A stretch of 64,000 nucleotides of DNA from Asticcacaulis benevestitus DSM 16100 = ATCC BAA-896 (GCF_000376105.1 NZ_AQWM01000004.1:161178-225177); one strand, 5' to 3'. Shown: positions 37,563 to 48,986, counted from the stretch's first letter. The notes: generated by a model not told the origin, from the sequence alone. A program made the numbers and translations.

Positions 37563-37640
37563 GCCCGCCCTCTCACACGGTCAGAAGGCACTGCTTCATC
37601 TCCGCACACCGCTCTTGCATGTTCTGAAGAGGCGGGCCAT

Positions 37641-38012
37641 ATGCTGAACCAAATGGTTCAATATATAGCCCGCCTCGATACAGCGTTCGCCGCGCTCTCG
37701 GACCCCACCCGCCGCGGCGTTCTGGAGCAACTCGGACACGCCGATGCGTCGATTACCGACCTGGCCGACCGGTTCCACATGACCCTGACCGGCATGAAGA
37801 AGCACGTCGGCCTTCTGGAGCAGGCGGGTCTGGTGACCACGGAGAAGGTCGGGCGCGTGCGGACCTGCAGGCTCGGCCGGCGCAGACTGGAAGAAGAAGC
37901 GGCATGGATCGAGCGGCACCGTCAGCTACGGGCCGCGCGCTTCGATGCCCTGGATGCAATTGTCGAAGAATTAAAACAGAAGGAGGCAGCCGATGAGCAA
38001 ACGTCAGGATAG
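37641..38012 (+). CDS. ArsR-family regulator
   Basis: A 123-residue winged-helix regulator: FAALSDPTRRGVLEQL at the start, recognition helix region DLADRFHMTLTGMKKHVGLLEQAGLV and wing TTEKVGRVRTCRLG. No cysteine metal site is present in the usual helix, so it is probably not a metal sensor. This ArsR/SRPBCC arrangement is a common pair in which both genes are co-transcribed. Its stop overlaps the start of the SRPBCC gene by 20 bases. Confidence 0.9.
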   Translation: MLNQMVQYIARLDTAFAALSDPTRRGVLEQLGHADASITDLADRFHMTLTGMKKHVGLLEQAGLVTTEKVGRVRTCRLGRRRLEEEAAWIERHRQLRAARFDALDAIVEELKQKEAADEQTSG

Positions 38013-38493
38013 CCGCACGACAGCGGAGCGCAAGTCCGAGCGCGAATTCGTTGTCACGCGGACGGTCAATGGCCCGGCGCGCATCGTGTTCGAGGCCTGG
38101 AGTAAGCCGGAACTTTTCCGGCGCTGGTGGACACCGAAGTCGTTCGGCATGACCATCGTGTCATGCGAAATGGACGTCCGCACCGGCGGCACTTACCGCC
38201 TGATGATAAGCCACCCGTCCGTCGAACAGCCGATGACGTTCTTCGGCCATTACCTGGACGTGGTGCCGAACGCCCGCATCGTCTGAACCAATGAGGAAGG
38301 CGACGATGAGGGCGCCGTCACCACGGTGACCTTCGAAGAGCGCGGCGGCACGACCCTGGTCACGTGGCACGATCTCTATCCGTCAAAGGCAGCGCTCGAC
38401 GAGGCCCTGGTGACGGGGGCGACCAGCGGGTTCGGCGAGCAGTTCGACCAGTTGGAGGACATCCTCAGCGGGCTGGACACGGGCTGCGCGTGA
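37993..38493 (+). pseudogene. SRPBCC (AHSA1-like) gene interrupted by an in-frame TGA
   Basis: The frame starts MSKRQDSRTTAERKSEREFVVTRTVNGPARIVFEAW and matches the SRPBCC/AHSA1 fold over its whole length. A TGA at 38284-38286, after NARIV, interrupts it. Reading through gives TNEEGDDEGAVTTVTFEERGG...FGEQFDQLEDIL, the rest of the family domain, to the proper stop at 38491. The family normally has Trp at the TGA position (ARIVWTNEE), so a single TGG-to-TGA change explains it. It is either a pseudogene or a sequencing error. In the intact family it would be a hydrophobic-ligand protein under the upstream ArsR regulator. Confidence 0.82.
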
Positions 38494-38552
38494 CGTCGTT
38501 GCTCGGCGAACGGTAACGCGGTAGCCGTTACCGACCTGCAAACCCCTCAATC

Positions 38553-38567
38553 TTAAGCTTTTCTTAA
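38553..38567. promoter_or_regulatory. CtrA-type box
   Basis: TTAA-GCTTTTC-TTAA, an exact match to the Caulobacter CtrA consensus TTAA-N7-TTAA, 88 bases upstream of the receptor start at 38655. It suggests cell-cycle control; binding is inferred. Confidence 0.6.
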
Positions 38568-38654
38568 CCAAAAACCACCTGACGGGTGATTCGGAATGTG
38601 CTATGTCCCGAGCGCGCGTTTTCATTAGGGGCGACGCGCTTCCCGGATCTCATC

Positions 38655-40760
38655 ATGAAACGCTCGCTCATTCTGCTGAGCCTGAACCTGTGCGCGGGCA
38701 TGCCCGCTTTTGCGCAGGAAACGGCCAAGCCTGCCGACACCACGGTGGTCACCGTCACGGGCAAAAAGCCCGACGTGGTGCGCAAGATCGACAGCACCAT
38801 CTATAATCAGGGCGACAGCGCCGCCAGCCAGAGCGGCACGGCGGCCGATGTGCTCAATACCGTGCCCTCGGTCAATGTCAGCCCCGATGGCGACGTGAGT
38901 TTACGCGGCAATGGCAATGTCCAGATCTATATCAACGGCAAGCCCTCGGCCATGATGAAGGGCGAGAACCGCGCCGCCACCCTGCAATCCATGTCCGGCG
39001 GCGATATTGCGAGCGTCGAGGTCATCACCAACCCCTCGGCCAAATATGACGCCAATGGCGGCGCCATCATCAATCTGGTGCTGAAATCGGACCGCAAGCC
39101 CGGCGCCAACGGCATGCTGATCGCCAATCTCGGCAATGACGTCCGCCGCAACGCCACGCTTTCGGGCAACTATAATAACGGCAAGCTCAATCTTAGCGGC
39201 CGCCTCGGCATGCGCGACGACGTGCGCCAGACCCTCAACCGCGACGACCGCACCTGGCGAAATCTGGCCGATGGCACCTCCGGCCGCAACACCGTATCGT
39301 CCGCGTTTTTCGGCCGCCGCCAGTCCACCCGCGTGCAGGGCGAAATCGAATATACGCTGAACGACACCGACACGCTCAATTTTGAGACCTCGGCCAGCCA
39401 CCGCTATTCCAACAACCACTGGCAGGAGTTCCGTCAGGATTTCAACAGCGCCGGCGACCTGATCCGCGACTATGTCCGCCCCAAGACGGGCCCCAACCAG
39501 CAGGACGACATCGAGGCCGAGGCATCCTTCACGCGCAACGCCGCCAATGGCGACAAGCTCACCCTCACCGCCAACCATTCGCTGACCAGCAACCGCAACG
39601 ACCGCACCATCCGCAATATCTACAGCCTGCCCGTCCAGCCCGACCGGATCGAGCATTTCTTCGGCAAGACGGTCACCACCAGCGACGACCTGAAGGGCGA
39701 TTACAACCATCCCTTCGGCGCGACGCAGGAGATCGCCACAGGCTTCGATATCCAGAGCGAGAACAACCGCTTCGACACCCTGAAAGGCGATATCGACCCT
39801 ATAAGCGGCGCCGAGACGATCGAAACTGGCCTGACCAACCGCTTTATCGTCACCGAGCGCCTCTACGCCGGTTACGTCACCTGGCAGGGACGCTTCGGCA
39901 AATGGCAGTTCCAGCCCGGCGCCCGGCTGGAAGGCGTGGTGACGCGCGGCCACCAGATCACCAGCGCCATGCAGACGCGCTCCGCGTTCGGGAATCTGAC
40001 CCCGACCCTGCACGCCGCCTATATCCTCAGCGACGAAAACCGCTGGAAACTGAGCTATACCCGCAGCCTCCAGCGCCCCGATGCCCGCGACCTCAACCCC
40101 TTCCTCGCCTACACCGATCCGCAGAACCTGCGCTCCGGCAACCCTTACCTGAAGCCGCAAACCGTCAGCGCGCTCGAAGGCGGTTACGAGCACAGCCGCG
40201 GTGATAATAGCTGGTCGGCAACCGCCTATTGCCGCGAGAGCGAGCGCACCATCACTGACTACAGTTATTTTCTGTCGGCCGATGTGCTCCTGACCACCAA
40301 GCGCAACGCCGGCAATGGCCGTTCGGGCGGGGTATCGGCTGAATCCTCCGGCAAGTGGGGCGAAAAGTGGAAGTACAGCCTGTCGGGCAATGTGTTTTAC
40401 GCCGAACTCCAGGCTGATGATATGTCCGGCACCCTGCGCCATTCGGCGGTGTCTGGCACGGCGCAGGTCTCGCTCGATTACAAGCCGACCACGGCTGACA
40501 GCCTGCATCTGGACGGCAATCTGTCCGGCGACACCATCACCGCGCAGGGCACGCGCTCCAGCATCAGCGCCGTCAACCTGTCGTGGAAGCGCAAGCTGAA
40601 ACCGCGCCTCAGCCTGACGGTGAGCGCCAGCGACATCTACAATGGCAGCCTGGTGCGCACCACGATGCAGACGGCGTCGGTGTCATCGGTCGGCGCCAAT
40701 CTGAGCGGCGGTCGGGTGTTCTTCGTCGGGCTCAGCTATGGGTTGGGCGGGGCGAAGTAA
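38655..40760 (+). CDS. TonB-dependent outer-membrane receptor
   Basis: A 701-residue outer-membrane protein: signal peptide ending MPAFAQ, then TTVVTVTGKKPD, a plug domain (VLNTVPSVNVSPDGDVSLRGNG...VEVITNPSAKYDANG) and a beta-barrel of the OMP_b-brl_3 type (repeating DTLNFETSASHRY, WKLSYTRSLQRPDARDLNPF). The final strand ends FVGLSYGLGGAK, lacking a terminal aromatic, which is unusual for barrel assembly. The ligand is unknown. A CtrA-type box lies upstream. Its stop is two bases from the convergent fic gene. Confidence 0.9.
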   Translation: MKRSLILLSLNLCAGMPAFAQETAKPADTTVVTVTGKKPDVVRKIDSTIYNQGDSAASQSGTAADVLNTVPSVNVSPDGDVSLRGNGNVQIYINGKPSAMMKGENRAATLQSMSGGDIASVEVITNPSAKYDANGGAIINLVLKSDRKPGANGMLIANLGNDVRRNATLSGNYNNGKLNLSGRLGMRDDVRQTLNRDDRTWRNLADGTSGRNTVSSAFFGRRQSTRVQGEIEYTLNDTDTLNFETSASHRYSNNHWQEFRQDFNSAGDLIRDYVRPKTGPNQQDDIEAEASFTRNAANGDKLTLTANHSLTSNRNDRTIRNIYSLPVQPDRIEHFFGKTVTTSDDLKGDYNHPFGATQEIATGFDIQSENNRFDTLKGDIDPISGAETIETGLTNRFIVTERLYAGYVTWQGRFGKWQFQPGARLEGVVTRGHQITSAMQTRSAFGNLTPTLHAAYILSDENRWKLSYTRSLQRPDARDLNPFLAYTDPQNLRSGNPYLKPQTVSALEGGYEHSRGDNSWSATAYCRESERTITDYSYFLSADVLLTTKRNAGNGRSGGVSAESSGKWGEKWKYSLSGNVFYAELQADDMSGTLRHSAVSGTAQVSLDYKPTTADSLHLDGNLSGDTITAQGTRSSISAVNLSWKRKLKPRLSLTVSASDIYNGSLVRTTMQTASVSSVGANLSGGRVFFVGLSYGLGGAK

Positions 40761-40762
40761 CC

Positions 40763-41872
40763 CTAATTCCGCGCCCGCAAGGAATAGCTGGTGCTACGTC
40801 CGCCGCTTGAGTCGCGGACAAGAAGTCCGCGCTGTACGAGATCGGTCATATCACGCAACGCCGTGTCCTGCGACGATTTGGTGAGGGTGGCCCATTTTGA
40901 CGAGGTCAGCTTGCCTTCGAAGCCATCAAGCAGCCGGTTGATCATGGCGCTCTGCCGCTCATTAACGGCCTGCGACTTGGCGACCTCCCAGAAGCGGGCC
41001 TTGATAAGCACCTTTCCAAGGGTCACGTCCGCACCGTCTATGGCCCGTCCCAAACAGGCCAGAAACCATTCAAGCCAGGGGGTGATGTCGAGATCGCCCT
41101 TCTGTGTGGCTTCTAGAATGTCATAATAGCCTTTGCGCTCAGGGCGGATTTGCGCCGACATGCTGTAGAAGCGCTGCGGACTGCCTTCCGACCGCGCCAG
41201 CGCCATATCGGCAATCGCGCGGGCAATCCGCCCGTTGCCATCCTCAAAGGGGTGGAGGGTTACAAACCAGAGATGCGCCACGGCGGCCTTGATAACGGGA
41301 TCTGTCGGCTCCCCCTGCTCGAAGCCCTGAAGAAAGGCCCTCATGCCGCCATCGAGTAGATGCGCAGGCGGCGCCTCGTAATGAACACGTTCCTTGCCAA
41401 GCGGGCCTGAGACCACCTGCATGGGACCAGAGGCTTCGCCACGCCAGGCGCCAACCGCGATCTTTGTCATCCCGCTGCGCCCCGTCGGAAAAAGGGCGGC
41501 GCGCCAGTCGAACAGCCGCTCTTCGGTCAGGGGGGCGCGAAAATTCTGTGTGGCGTCGAGCATCATCTCCACCACGCCCTCGACATGGCGATCCGCCGCT
41601 ATCAGCCCGCCGACATCCATGCCGAGCCGGCGCGCGATGGAGGAACGCACCTGTTCCCGATCCAGCGCCTCCCCCTCGATCTCGGAGGATTTCATGACGT
41701 CCTCTGTGAGGGTCGCCAGCACGGCCTCGGCGCGCAGGTTGAAGCCAAGCGCTTCCATGCGGCCGATCAATCGGCCCTGCCGGTGACGCACATCGGCAAG
41801 CTGGCGGGCTAGTGCCCCCTCGTGCCAGCGGAAAACGGGCCAGGTATCGCGCTGATGGATATATGTTGGCAT
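40763..41872 (-). CDS. Fic-domain AMP-transferase with inhibitory motif
   Basis: A 369-residue protein predicted to AMPylate a protein target. The Fic active site is HPFEDGNGRIAR (about 214-225), complete with His and the anion loop. The N-terminal half, which resembles DUF4172, contains SSEIEGE (about 62-68), matching the class II inhibitory motif [S/T]xxxE[G/N] that blocks the active site in cis. A C-terminal winged-helix-like tail (MINRLLDGFEGKLTSSKWATLTKSSQDTALRDMTDLVQRGLL) resembles those of stand-alone Fic proteins. No partner antitoxin is adjacent; inhibition is built in. Confidence 0.9.
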   Translation of the reverse strand: MPTYIHQRDTWPVFRWHEGALARQLADVRHRQGRLIGRMEALGFNLRAEAVLATLTEDVMKSSEIEGEALDREQVRSSIARRLGMDVGGLIAADRHVEGVVEMMLDATQNFRAPLTEERLFDWRAALFPTGRSGMTKIAVGAWRGEASGPMQVVSGPLGKERVHYEAPPAHLLDGGMRAFLQGFEQGEPTDPVIKAAVAHLWFVTLHPFEDGNGRIARAIADMALARSEGSPQRFYSMSAQIRPERKGYYDILEATQKGDLDITPWLEWFLACLGRAIDGADVTLGKVLIKARFWEVAKSQAVNERQSAMINRLLDGFEGKLTSSKWATLTKSSQDTALRDMTDLVQRGLLVRDSSGGRSTSYSLRARN

Positions 41873-42040
41873 TCCACATTCTCCGCACCTAACGCGGAGA
41901 ATGTGCCACCTAATGACCGCAAAAACAAGACAACCTCCGCACTACATGCAGCGATTGACCCGCTATTCGCCGTATGGTCGACTTCTCGACAGCTGAAATA
42001 CGGCTATCCCCGCCACTATTTCCCGGTGCATTCTATCCGA

Positions 42041-42571
42041 ATGGCTCTGGATGACCGCACAGCACAGGAACACTTGACCCCGGAAGCGCGGCGCGGGCTT
42101 TTGCGCGCCTTTACCGACCGGATGCTGCTGAAAATCACCGCCATGGATGATCCCGAAGACATGCCGAGCGTCGAGCGTGCTGTACGCGTGGCCGCCGTGA
42201 TCGAGTGCATCTACAGCCGCTGCGACCGCGCCGCCCCCGATCCCTTTCAACAACAAGCCGAGCGCGCCCGCCAGGAAAGCGAAGCCATCAAGGCGCGCGT
42301 CGCTCTGGCCAACACCCTGGAATGGGGCGAAAAGCGCCGGCGCGATCTCGGCCCCTGGTGGGACGCCGCCCAAAACGCGACCCAAAACGCGGCGGCGCTG
42401 CCAACACCCCAGCCGGCCAGCGCCGGAACCCCTGCCCCTGCGGGCGCGAGCGCACTTAAGCGCTCAAGAGCCGAGGTCGACAATATCGACTATACCGGCG
42501 CCATCCTGAAAGCGCGGGCCGATCTGGGATTGACAGCGCCCTCTGCGAAGAAGCCCCCGCCGCCCGCCTGA
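42041..42571 (+). CDS. Hypothetical protein, Ala/Pro-rich C-terminus
   Basis: A protein of about 176 residues from ATG 42041; the open frame continues to 41822 but crosses the fic promoter, and neither start has a clear ribosome site. The N-terminal part LTPEARRGLLRAFTDRMLLKITAM...ERAVRVAAVIECIYSRC is helical and reminiscent of the N-terminal half of the 7982 protein. The tail is Ala/Pro-rich and disordered, ending in AKKPPPPA. Function unknown; divergent from fic. Confidence 0.55.
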   Translation: MALDDRTAQEHLTPEARRGLLRAFTDRMLLKITAMDDPEDMPSVERAVRVAAVIECIYSRCDRAAPDPFQQQAERARQESEAIKARVALANTLEWGEKRRRDLGPWWDAAQNATQNAAALPTPQPASAGTPAPAGASALKRSRAEVDNIDYTGAILKARADLGLTAPSAKKPPPPA

Positions 42572-42661
42572 CGCGGCACCGCCCAAGTCGCCCGCATTGA
42601 CTTTGCCCGCATTGACTTTGGCGCCGCTTTGCTGTTTGAACGCCCTCAAAGGTTTTCAGGC

Positions 42662-43219
42662 ATGCAGCTCCAGTTCAAACGCCGCTTTTCCATGGCCCAT
42701 CGTCTGCGCTTCGATCACAATTCGAAGTGCATGACGCCGCATGGCCATAACGAATTCGTCGTGGTGAACCTGCAAAGCAAGGGCGGACGCCAGATCGACT
42801 GGGGCAACGCCAACTATGCCGCCAGCTTCGCCGATCTCAAGCGCCACTGGCACGGCTTCGTCGATGACAGCCTCGACCACGCCTTCCAGCTCGGCCACGA
42901 TGACCCGATGCTCGGCTATTTCCAGCAGCATGAGCCCGAACTGCTGACGCGCCTGCTGGTGATCGAAGGAGACCCTACCACCGAGGCCGTCGCCACCGCG
43001 CTCTATATGAAGCTGAACGCCATTCTGGCCGCGCACCTGCCCGATTTCGAATGTGTGCGCTTCGAGATCGAGGAAACCCCGACTAACAGCGTGGTGCTGG
43101 GGCCGGACGATATCGCCGCCTGCCCGATCCGGCTGGGCGACTGGTGCCACCGCGCCGATATGAGCCTCAACGATCTATTGCCGCCCTCAAGCTGGCCCCA
43201 AATCGGGAGTGCGTCATGA
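42662..43219 (+). CDS. 6-pyruvoyl/6-carboxy-tetrahydropterin synthase-like enzyme
   Basis: A 185-residue T-fold enzyme. MAHRLRFDHNSKCMTPHGHN gives the zinc histidines (AHRL, HGH) and the catalytic Cys (KC). A second segment DSLDHAFQ holds the downstream His of the catalytic pair, followed by VEGDPTTEAVA-type motifs. The family makes pterin or the queuosine precursor. Its stop overlaps the folB start (ATGA), placing it in a pterin operon; which pterin is made is not certain. The ATG at 42662 is chosen as the family start. Confidence 0.85.
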   Translation: MQLQFKRRFSMAHRLRFDHNSKCMTPHGHNEFVVVNLQSKGGRQIDWGNANYAASFADLKRHWHGFVDDSLDHAFQLGHDDPMLGYFQQHEPELLTRLLVIEGDPTTEAVATALYMKLNAILAAHLPDFECVRFEIEETPTNSVVLGPDDIAACPIRLGDWCHRADMSLNDLLPPSSWPQIGSAS

Positions 43220-43572
43220 GCCTGATATCGCGCCGCGTATTCGTCAAAGCGCTGAGGGTCGAGGCCGCCATCGGCATCTATGACCATGAGCATGGCCGCA
43301 CACAGCCGCTGATCATCGACGCCGTGTTCGATCTCCAACGCCACGAGATCCACGGCCTGAAGGATACGCTCAACTACGAACTGGTGGGCCAGATCGCGCG
43401 TGATTTCATTGCCCGCGGCCATATCAAGCTGGTCGAAACCCTGGCCGAGGACATGGCGCGGACGCTCGCCGCCCTGCCGCATGTGCTGCGCGTCGAGGTG
43501 TCGGTGATCAAGCCGGAAGCCCTGTCGGATGCCGATCAGGCCGGCGTATGCGTGGTGTACGAAAATGACTGA
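43216..43572 (+). CDS. folB: Dihydroneopterin aldolase
   Basis: Splits dihydroneopterin to hydroxymethyl-dihydropterin and glycolaldehyde in folate synthesis. The 118 residues have VFVKALRVEAAIGIYDHEHGRTQPL, the conserved substrate-binding start, and HIKLVETLAEDMA with the conserved Lys and Glu. The start overlaps the upstream gene by four bases, and the stop overlaps the start of the DinB gene, so the three are translationally coupled. Confidence 0.92.
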   Translation: MSLISRRVFVKALRVEAAIGIYDHEHGRTQPLIIDAVFDLQRHEIHGLKDTLNYELVGQIARDFIARGHIKLVETLAEDMARTLAALPHVLRVEVSVIKPEALSDADQAGVCVVYEND

Positions 43573-44113
43573 ACTGGCCTTTAAAGACCACCTGCGCCTG
43601 ATGGCGACCTATAACAGCGTGATGAACGCGCGGCTGATCGCGGTGCTCACGCCATTGTCCGACGAGGCTCTGCTGGAATCGCGCGGCGCCTTTTTCGGCT
43701 CGGCGCTCGGCACGCTCAACCATCTGGTCGTGGCTGACCTGATGTGGCTCAACCGCTTCCGGCCGCAGCCCTATGGTCAGGTGCTGATGGCGCTCGACGC
43801 CCTGCCAAAGCCGGCGGCGCTGGCCGATCTGCTCTACCCGACTATGGCCGCCCTGACGCCGGTGCGCGAAGAGCTGGACGGCCTGATCCTGCGCTTTATC
43901 GATCAATTGAGCGATGCCGATATCGCTTCGCCGCTCAGCTACAAGAACGCAAGCGGCGTGCCCTTCACCAAGACGCTCGGTCTGGTGCTGAGCCACGTCT
44001 TCAACCACCAGACCCATCACCGCGGTCAGGTTACCACCCTGCTCAGCCAGATGGGGCTCGATATCGGCGTCACCGACCTGGCACCGCTGGTGCCTGATCT
44101 GACGGCGGCATAA
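43565..44113 (+). CDS. DinB-family putative metal-dependent hydrolase or thiol-transferase
   Basis: A 182-residue four-helix protein of the DinB/YfiT superfamily. The metal-binding histidines appear in LNHLVVADLMW and in the paired HVFNHQTHHRGQ near the end, which is the classical DinB triad. Members are induced by DNA damage in some bacteria, or act as thiol-dependent transferases. It is third in the pterin operon, with a start overlapping folB. Activity is unknown. Confidence 0.88.
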   Translation: MTELAFKDHLRLMATYNSVMNARLIAVLTPLSDEALLESRGAFFGSALGTLNHLVVADLMWLNRFRPQPYGQVLMALDALPKPAALADLLYPTMAALTPVREELDGLILRFIDQLSDADIASPLSYKNASGVPFTKTLGLVLSHVFNHQTHHRGQVTTLLSQMGLDIGVTDLAPLVPDLTAA

Positions 44114-44176
44114 ATACCGCTATGCAGCATTGGTAAGCTGGGGTAGGCTTTGCCGACCTTCACACGGATACCCGAC

Positions 44177-44584
44177 ATGCCCGCCAAGTCCACCGCCGGA
44201 TCACTGCTGAAAACCTTTCTCGCCGATGTGCGCCTGCTGGCCTTCCTCAACTATGTGCTGCTGTTCTTCACCACTATGACCTTCGGCCTCAGCGCCATGA
44301 TCGTCATGCTGATCGCCAACTTCGCCGAGGACAAGGCGCCGGAATGGCTGAAAGGCCATTATGAGTTCCAGAAGCGCACCTTCTGGTACAGCATACTGCC
44401 GGTGCTGCTGACCGCCGTGCTCTATACCTTTACCCAGCGCCACGCCATCAGCGGGCCGGTCACCTTCGTCATGCTGGGTCTGGTGCTGCTGTGCCTGGCC
44501 TATACGGTGGGCCGCGCCATCACCGGCTTCAACCACCTGCTCTATGGCCGCCCGGTGCCGAACAGCAAGGGCTGGCTGGTTTAG
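44177..44584 (+). CDS. Small membrane protein, DUF4870-like
   Basis: A 135-residue integral membrane protein with three to four hydrophobic segments. It has NFAEDKAPEWLKGHYEFQKRTFWYS and ends in VGRAITGFNHLLYGRPVPNSKGWLV, a pattern of DUF4870/Tic20-like small membrane proteins. ATG 44177 is used; a TTG at 44150 behind GGGGTAGGC is possible. It is downstream of the pterin operon and convergent with a lipoprotein gene (three bases apart). Function unknown. Confidence 0.72.
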   Translation: MPAKSTAGSLLKTFLADVRLLAFLNYVLLFFTTMTFGLSAMIVMLIANFAEDKAPEWLKGHYEFQKRTFWYSILPVLLTAVLYTFTQRHAISGPVTFVMLGLVLLCLAYTVGRAITGFNHLLYGRPVPNSKGWLV

Positions 44585-44587
44585 CCC

Positions 44588-45229
44588 CTAGTCAACCACG
44601 TCAGCCGGTTCGCCCATATCAGAAGCGGCCGTGGCCGAGGCGCCGCCGTCACGCCGGATGCCGGACATGTCGAACAGGTTCATCTTGACGCCGTCATTGA
44701 GGATATCGCCCGCCTTCTGCTCTTTGGTGCAGGCGCCGACGCGCTTTGATGTCACCACATAGTTGGTGACCCGGTTCATCTGCGGCAGGTTGCCGCCCGT
44801 GGTCTGCGAACGCACGCGCATCTCGTAGGAACGGCTGTAATCGCCGGTGATCGAGCCGGAATATTCGGTCACGACGCCGGAGCCCATGGCGCATTCGGCA
44901 AGCAGCCCCCAGGTGTTATCGCCTTGCGGACTGTAGGTCTTGTTCGAGCAACTGCCGCCGGACAGATCGGTGCCGAGGATGCCCAGATGCTGATCGGTCA
45001 GGGTGTCGATGCAGATTTTCAGCACCTGCGCCGCATCGGGACTGCCCTCTTCGCTCAGGCGGGTTTCCCAAAGACCCGGTATGCGGGCCGGCAGCGGCTG
45101 GCTGGGTTTGGCGCCAACGACCGGGGCGGGCGCCACAGGTGCCGGCGGTTCGGGCTTCTTCTGACAGCCAGCCAAGGTCGCGGTGAGGCCGGCGACCAGG
45201 GCGATACGGCTAAAGCTGGCCTGCAACAT
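44588..45229 (-). CDS. DUF3617-type lipoprotein
   Basis: A 213-residue exported protein; ATG 45229 gives a lipobox LAGC at about residue 22. After a Pro-rich stretch (KKPEPPAPVAPAP) comes IPGLWETRLSEEG, the conserved opening of DUF3617, then several cysteines (KICID, GGSCSNK, AECAMG, GACTKE) likely paired in disulfides. DUF3617 proteins are periplasmic proteins of unknown function. The open frame upstream to 45295 lacks the lipobox context and is rejected. Confidence 0.75.
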   Translation of the reverse strand: MLQASFSRIALVAGLTATLAGCQKKPEPPAPVAPAPVVGAKPSQPLPARIPGLWETRLSEEGSPDAAQVLKICIDTLTDQHLGILGTDLSGGSCSNKTYSPQGDNTWGLLAECAMGSGVVTEYSGSITGDYSRSYEMRVRSQTTGGNLPQMNRVTNYVVTSKRVGACTKEQKAGDILNDGVKMNLFDMSGIRRDGGASATAASDMGEPADVVD

Positions 45230-45392
45230 GACACTTCCCCAGTATCCCCCTGCCGGTAAGCGGCCGTATAATGGCTTCGCAGGCAAGGATTGCAAAGCGC
45301 ATCATCCGCAGGAGATAAGGTCAGGATAAGGGAAAAGGCTGGTCTGTGCCAGCGTATAGTCCTGACGCAGAAAAGTTTTTAGTTAACGCCGC

Positions 45393-45794
45393 TTAACGTT
45401 TCTTGGAGATAACCTGGAGGGTTTGCAGGGTGCGCGGCAGCTCATCAGCCAGACGACGGCAGATTTCGCGCGCGCCAATCGAATAGACCTCGCCGCCGTC
45501 AGCGATTTCCATGGCGGCCTTGGCGGTGGCGTCGAGCAGCACTTCAAATTCGGCGATCTGTTCGCGGGCCAGCGCACGGGCTTCTTCCTGAAGGCGGCGG
45601 ACGCGCTGGGTGCGCGTTTCACGTACCGAGGTTGTGGCGGGCACATCGTCGATATAGGCAGGCATATGGGCAACCGTGGTCGGCAGGCTCATCACCTTGT
45701 CGCCATCGATCACCTGGCCAAGCGCCAGTTCCTTCTTGCCGAGCGCTATCTCTTTGGAGACAGGCGGCACCACATTTAATCTTGTTCGACGCAT
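45393..45794 (-). CDS. Hypothetical protein with central coiled coil
   Basis: A 133-residue cytoplasmic protein beginning MRRTRLNVV. It has no recognised family. A charged helix RTQRVRRLQEEARALAREQIAEFEVLL and a second AREICRRLADELPRTLQTLQ suggest dimeric helical packing. An upstream TTG at 45803 is in frame. It stands alone between the lipoprotein gene and uvrB. Confidence 0.6.
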   Translation of the reverse strand: MRRTRLNVVPPVSKEIALGKKELALGQVIDGDKVMSLPTTVAHMPAYIDDVPATTSVRETRTQRVRRLQEEARALAREQIAEFEVLLDATAKAAMEIADGGEVYSIGAREICRRLADELPRTLQTLQVISKKR

Positions 45795-46162
45795 CTCGAT
45801 CAACCCCGGTGTGACATATGCAACACGTACACTAGATTAGGCATTCAGCTCAGGCACATAGTCAGGCATAGTTCGGGCAGCATCGGTGGTTCCGGTTAAC
45901 AAGCTGTTTAAATCAACAACCTGGACCTGTTCCCGACAGCGCATGTGCCCCCAGCGCCCTTAGGGCAAAGGTCACCCGAAACCGTATAAAAATCCAGTAT
46001 GAATATGTTTCAGAGACGCCAAACGCCGCTGATTTATCCACAGTGTGTGATCCATATAACGCGCTTTGGTTAATATCAGCCCTGAGAATGGCTGACAGGC
46101 GAAAACAGGCAAGGTGCCGGTCGCGTGATTGGGATTAGAGTTGCGCGATCAGTCGCCCAAAC
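45795..46162. other. Intergenic, no gene recognised
   Basis: About 370 bases between uvrB and the small hypothetical gene, both on the minus strand. It holds the promoter of the latter, a short GCCCTTAGGGC palindrome near 45956 and a weak CAGCC...GGCTG stem near 46077. Nothing else is supported. Confidence 0.5.
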
Positions 46163-48370
<2,208 letters not shown>

Positions 48371-48377
48371 CATGAAC

Positions 48378-48986
48378 ACAACATAAGCCGGGGTAAAAAA
48401 AATGAAAGAGGCGCATAAAAAAGAATGTGAACCTCCGGCAGATATATCCACACGCCGGATTTAACGCCTTAAGCCGTCAGAACTTGTCAGCTGGGTTGTC
48501 ATACGAGTCGGATTTCCGCTTGGATTCCAGCCGGTTATTTTGACCGCCAACCTTACGTTCACGGAAAGTCACTCCAAAAACTGATGAAGGCGCCCCTTAA
48601 AGCTTCGTTAAGTTAAGCTTTTCTGAATAAGATTTTGACTATAAAGCATTGGCAAATAATAAAGATCGGATGGTGCGTATAATCGATCGGTCGATTACTT
48701 CGCTCATCCTGTCAATATAAAGATTCTAACCTGCACGTCATTACCCCCCTTTGCTTACCTATCCCCAACAAGATCGTAAGCGTAACTATCAGTCTAAAAG
48801 CATCAATGGCAAATGAACACATTTTGGCCACAATTGCCGCCTAGATAGCGGCTCGCCCAGCGGGTCCTATCTGTCCTGCTGGCGTCAGTCTCTGGTCTGT
48901 AATTTGCATAGAACTATGCTGGAATTACGAACCGGAAGGCTACTCGGAGGGCACATAACGCCCTTGTCACAGAGGACCAGATAGTT
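48378..48986. other. Intergenic region between uvrB and the SleB-type gene
   Basis: About 600 bases with no supported gene. It contains the uvrB promoter, a CtrA-type box and an 18-base palindrome TAATCGATCGGTCGATTA at 48680-48697 of unknown binding protein. The composition is AT-richer near 48640-48760, in keeping with promoter DNA. Confidence 0.5.
48597..48611. promoter_or_regulatory. CtrA-type box
   Basis: TTAA-AGCTTCG-TTAA, exact TTAA-N7-TTAA spacing, 376 bases upstream of the SleB-type gene and 220 bases upstream of uvrB. Binding is inferred; distance makes the target uncertain. Confidence 0.5.

Noticed and set aside
40763..42571. Fic plus the 42041 gene as a toxin-antitoxin pair
   Set aside because: The Fic protein carries its own inhibitory motif, and the 42041 gene is divergent with no antitoxin-like features.
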